This document shows, piece after piece, positions 13,708 to 15,839 of a stretch of DNA of 15,839 bases (position 1 is the stretch's first letter; every line of letters starts with the position of its first letter). Location: assembly GCA_050049955.1 (NCBI GenBank), contig JASFVG010000055.1, positions 1 through 15,839 on the forward strand. The letters are read 5' to 3'. This DNA is from SKLM01 sp050049955. Lineage in GTDB: Bacteria; Chloroflexota; Anaerolineae; B4-G1. The notes under the pieces are model-generated. The model made no database searches and had not been told where the DNA came from. It was given only the letters and a program-made list of their open reading frames with translations. A program made the position numbers and the translations under genes.

Positions 13708-14960
13708 TATTCACCGCCATCCCAACGCCCTAAAACCAGGCAGGCGTTGTGTCCACCGAACCCAAACGAGTTTGAGAGGACAGTCCGCGGCCTCAAGAGC
13801 CTCGGTTTGTTCGGAACGTAGTCAAGGTCACATGCCGGATCAGGGTTCTCGTAATTGATCGTGGCGTGCACCCACCCGGTCCCCAGGCTCTTGACACAAA
13901 CCACGGCTTCCACGGCGCCCGCCGCGCCGACCAGGTGACCGAGCATCGACTTGGAGGAACTCACAGCTAGGTCGTAGGCGTGCGCTCCGAAAACGCGGTG
14001 AATCGCCTGGGTCTCCACGGGATCGTTCAGGGGCGTGCTGGTGCCGTGGGCGTTGATGTAGTCAATCTCTTCCGGGGCTGCTCCGGCATCCTGAAGAGCC
14101 GCCACCATCGCTCGTGCTGCCCCTTCGCCCGTCTCGTCGGGAGCCGCGATGTGGAATGCGTCGGATCCTGCTCCGTAGCCGAGCAACTCGGCACGGATGG
14201 TCGCTCCGCGCTCTTGCGCGTGATCAAGGCTCTCTAGGACGAGCACACCAGCCCCCTCCCCCAGGACGAAGCCATCCCGCTCGGCGTCAAACGGCCGACT
14301 CGCCCGTTGGGGTTCGTCGTTGCGCGTTGATAGTGCACCCATGTTGCTAAGCGCGGCGACGGAGAGCGGATGCATGCCGGCCTCGCTGCCGCCGCAGATC
14401 ATGGCATCTGCATCCCCTCGCCGTATGACCGCCGCAGCCTCGCCTACGGCTTGGTTGCCGGTTGCACAAGCGGAGCTCACGGCGAAATTGACGCCCTTCA
14501 GCCCGTGTTCCATGGCGATCAGTGCCGAAGCAGCGTTGGGCATCAGGGCAGTCACCATAAAGGGGCTAACGCGCCTTGGACCTCGCTCCAAGTAGGCATC
14601 GTACCCCGCGATCAGCGCCCCCACGCCACCGATACCAGAGCCGAATACCACACCCGTCCGTTCGGCCTTAGGGCTATCGCGGCCAAAGTCGCATCGAGCG
14701 TCGTCTACCGCCTCCCGTGCGGCGGCCAAGGCCATCATGCTGAACCGATCATTGCGGCGCACGAGACGCCGCCCCAGCAGGGCCTCGGCATCGAAGTCCT
14801 TGACCTCGGCGGCAATCTGCACGTCTAGACCTGATGGATCGTACTGGCGGATGCGATCGATCCCGCTCCGCCCAGCGAGGAGGCCCTCCCAGGTGGTCTC
14901 TGTGTCGTTTCCCAAGGGTGTGACCACACCCAGACCGGTAATCACAACGCGTCTTCTCAC
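13707..14960 (-). CDS. fabF: Beta-ketoacyl-ACP synthase II
   Basis: A 417-residue elongating condensing enzyme (E. coli FabF is about 412). Catalytic residues: C165 in SSACATGNQAVG, H305 in NAHGTSTPLND and H342 in KSMLGHLVGAAG; the C-terminal SNSFGFGGHNACLVLGR is also present. It condenses acyl groups with malonyl-ACP, losing CO2, in fatty acid elongation. The start is taken as GTG 14960 because GGGAGG (14968-14973) is seven bases ahead of it, whereas the ATG two codons upstream is only one base from that site. The frame continues upstream without family similarity. It is the first gene of the lipid operon, 245 bases after gyrB and beyond a terminator; the stop overlaps fabH by one base (TAATG). 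Confidence 0.95.
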   Translation of the reverse strand: MRRRVVITGLGVVTPLGNDTETTWEGLLAGRSGIDRIRQYDPSGLDVQIAAEVKDFDAEALLGRRLVRRNDRFSMMALAAAREAVDDARCDFGRDSPKAERTGVVFGSGIGGVGALIAGYDAYLERGPRRVSPFMVTALMPNAASALIAMEHGLKGVNFAVSSACATGNQAVGEAAAVIRRGDADAMICGGSEAGMHPLSVAALSNMGALSTRNDEPQRASRPFDAERDGFVLGEGAGVLVLESLDHAQERGATIRAELLGYGAGSDAFHIAAPDETGEGAARAMVAALQDAGAAPEEIDYINAHGTSTPLNDPVETQAIHRVFGAHAYDLAVSSSKSMLGHLVGAAGAVEAVVCVKSLGTGWVHATINYENPDPACDLDYVPNKPRLLRPRTVLSNSFGFGGHNACLVLGRWDGGE

Positions 14961-14967
14961 AAGCATG

Positions 14968-14973
14968 CCTCCC
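14968..14973 (-). promoter_or_regulatory. Ribosome binding site that sets the fabF start
   Basis: GGGAGG on the minus strand lies seven bases from GTG 14960 but one base from the ATG at 14966, so it supports the GTG as the true start. Confidence 0.75.
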
Positions 14974-15124
14974 TGCACAAGAGATGATGTCAGAACCGGT
15001 GTCCCCGGCTCTCTACCGACGGCGGTGGTGCCACTGAGCTGTGCACCACAGCCTGCGCAATGCCTCAAGCACTGCGTGACACCTCAAGATGTTTAACACC
15101 TTCGCATTCGGAGCGTCACGCTCG

Positions 15125-15154
15125 AAAAGCCCCCAACCGGGTGGTTGAGGGCTT
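15125..15154 (-). terminator. Intrinsic terminator of gyrB
   Basis: On the minus strand a 12-bp stem (arms 15143-15154 and 15127-15138, one G-T pair) closes a 4-base loop and ends in TTTT (15125-15128). It lies about 50 bases after the gyrB stop and before the fabF leader, and separates the two units. Flanking copies of GGAGCGT (15110-15116) and ACGCTCC (15158-15164) form an outer inverted repeat. Confidence 0.9.
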
Positions 15155-15192
15155 CGCACGCTCCGCTCCCAAACGACGCTATCGCAAGTGCC

Positions 15193-15207
15193 AGCCTCAC
15201 TGAGGCT
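15193..15207 (-). other. Short inverted repeat at the gyrB stop codon
   Basis: AGCCTCA (15193-15199) and TGAGGCT (15201-15207) form a 7-bp inverted repeat with one central base that covers the gyrB TAG. It may be an extra mRNA-end structure ahead of the main terminator, or chance. Confidence 0.3.
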
Positions 15208-15839
15208 AGACGTCAAGGTTGCGTACCTCCTTGGCGTGTGTCTGAATGAAGCGGCGGCGCGGGGGGACACTCGCGCCCATCAGCATATCGAAGGTGTGGT
15301 CGGCCGCTGCGGCGTCGTCGATGCTCACCCGCAGCAATGTACGACTCTCGGGATCGAGTGTCGTCTCCCAGAGCTGCTCCGGGTTCATCTCACCGAGCCC
15401 CTTGTACATCTGGATCGATACTCTCCGACTGCCCAGCTCGTCCAGAATCTCAAGCCGCTCCTTCTCAGAGTAGGCATACCGTTCGTCCCGCCCTGCAGCA
15501 ATTCGATAGAGCGGAGGTTGCGCGATGTAGAGATGCCCCGCCTCGATCAGGGGCTGCATGTATCTAAAGAAGAACGTCAGCAGCAGGGTGCGAATGTGTG
15601 CCCCATCGATGTCAGCATCGGTAAGCAGAATCACCCGGCCATAGCGCAGTCCATCCAGGTCGAACTGCGGCCCGATGCCGGTTCCCAACGCCGATATCAG
15701 TGCACGTACTTCATTGTTCTTGAGGATTCGATCCAGTCGCGCGCGCTCGGTGTTCAGGATCTTTCCACGCAGGGGCAGGATGGCCTGAAACTCGCGGTCA
15801 CGTCCCTGCTTGGCACTCCCGCCAGCGCTGTCACCCTCC
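15206..15839 (-). CDS. gyrB: DNA gyrase subunit B, partial (C-terminal third)
   Basis: The visible 210 residues begin at EGDSAGGSAKQGRDREFQAI, the TOPRIM glutamate motif, so the ATPase and transducer domains lie outside the window. They continue through LPLRGKILN, ALGTGIGPQFDLDGLRYG, the metal-binding LLTDADIDGAHIRTLLLTFF, IAQPPLYRI, the YKGLGEMNPEQLWETTLDP motif and a C-terminus VRNLDV. With GyrA it forms gyrase, which adds negative supercoils using ATP. There is no insert of the kind seen in the enterobacterial TOPRIM region. The absence of ParE-type features and the C-terminal wording favour GyrB, but ParE is not strictly excluded without the N-terminus. The gene ends at TAG 15206 and is followed by a strong terminator. 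Confidence 0.96.
   Translation of the reverse strand, partial: EGDSAGGSAKQGRDREFQAILPLRGKILNTERARLDRILKNNEVRALISALGTGIGPQFDLDGLRYGRVILLTDADIDGAHIRTLLLTFFFRYMQPLIEAGHLYIAQPPLYRIAAGRDERYAYSEKERLEILDELGSRRVSIQMYKGLGEMNPEQLWETTLDPESRTLLRVSIDDAAAADHTFDMLMGASVPPRRRFIQTHAKEVRNLDV

Noticed and set aside
14961..15068. Upstream extension of the fabF frame
   Set aside because: No FabF similarity, and the ribosome binding site GGGAGG fits the GTG at 14960.
15013..15270. Minus-strand frame of 85 codons across the end of gyrB and its terminator
   Set aside because: It spans the intrinsic terminator and overlaps gyrB in another frame with no start signals.

Overview
The window is about 60% G+C, and every supported gene lies on the minus strand, so transcription runs from the right edge to the left. 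The gene content suggests a Chloroflexota-type bacterium (membrane-anchored solute-binding protein plus vWA fusion beside pspA, a stand-alone biotin-dependent carboxylase set, a DUF711 protein). This placement is inference from gene content only; no rRNA or other marker settles it.

Layout from right to left. (1) 15206-15839: the C-terminal third of DNA gyrase B, followed by a strong intrinsic terminator. (2) 8796-14960: a five-gene lipid-precursor operon, fabF - fabH - acyl-CoA carboxyltransferase - biotin carboxylase - biotin carrier protein. It pairs enzymes that would make malonyl-CoA with the two condensing enzymes that use malonyl-ACP. The biotin carboxylase has lost several catalytic residues, including the general-base glutamate, the bicarbonate lysine and the glycine-rich ATP loop, while the carrier lysine and the carboxyltransferase look intact. 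(3) 7314-8564: a DUF711 (UPF0210) protein with its own sigma70-like promoter, overlaid by four TGCAG half-sites. (4) 565-7137: a gene train headed by pspA, then two membrane-anchored solute-binding-protein paralogues (one fused to an intact MIDAS vWA domain), a two-TM coiled-coil protein, a LivJ-like lipoprotein, a 55-residue small ORF and a double zinc-ribbon protein. (5) 1-264: a partial small membrane protein with its own promoter.

The pspA train is the best candidate for an undescribed system. Three extracytoplasmic ligand-binding proteins are encoded with no permease or ATPase, alongside a cytoplasmic membrane-stress coat protein (PspA) and a membrane coiled-coil protein that could link the two sides. 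I infer a cell-envelope sensing or scaffolding complex rather than a transporter. The train ends with a short ORF joined by ATGA overlaps on both sides, and the same 14-nt sequence occurs at both junctions.

No tRNA, rRNA, CRISPR array, insertion sequence or phage gene was recognised.
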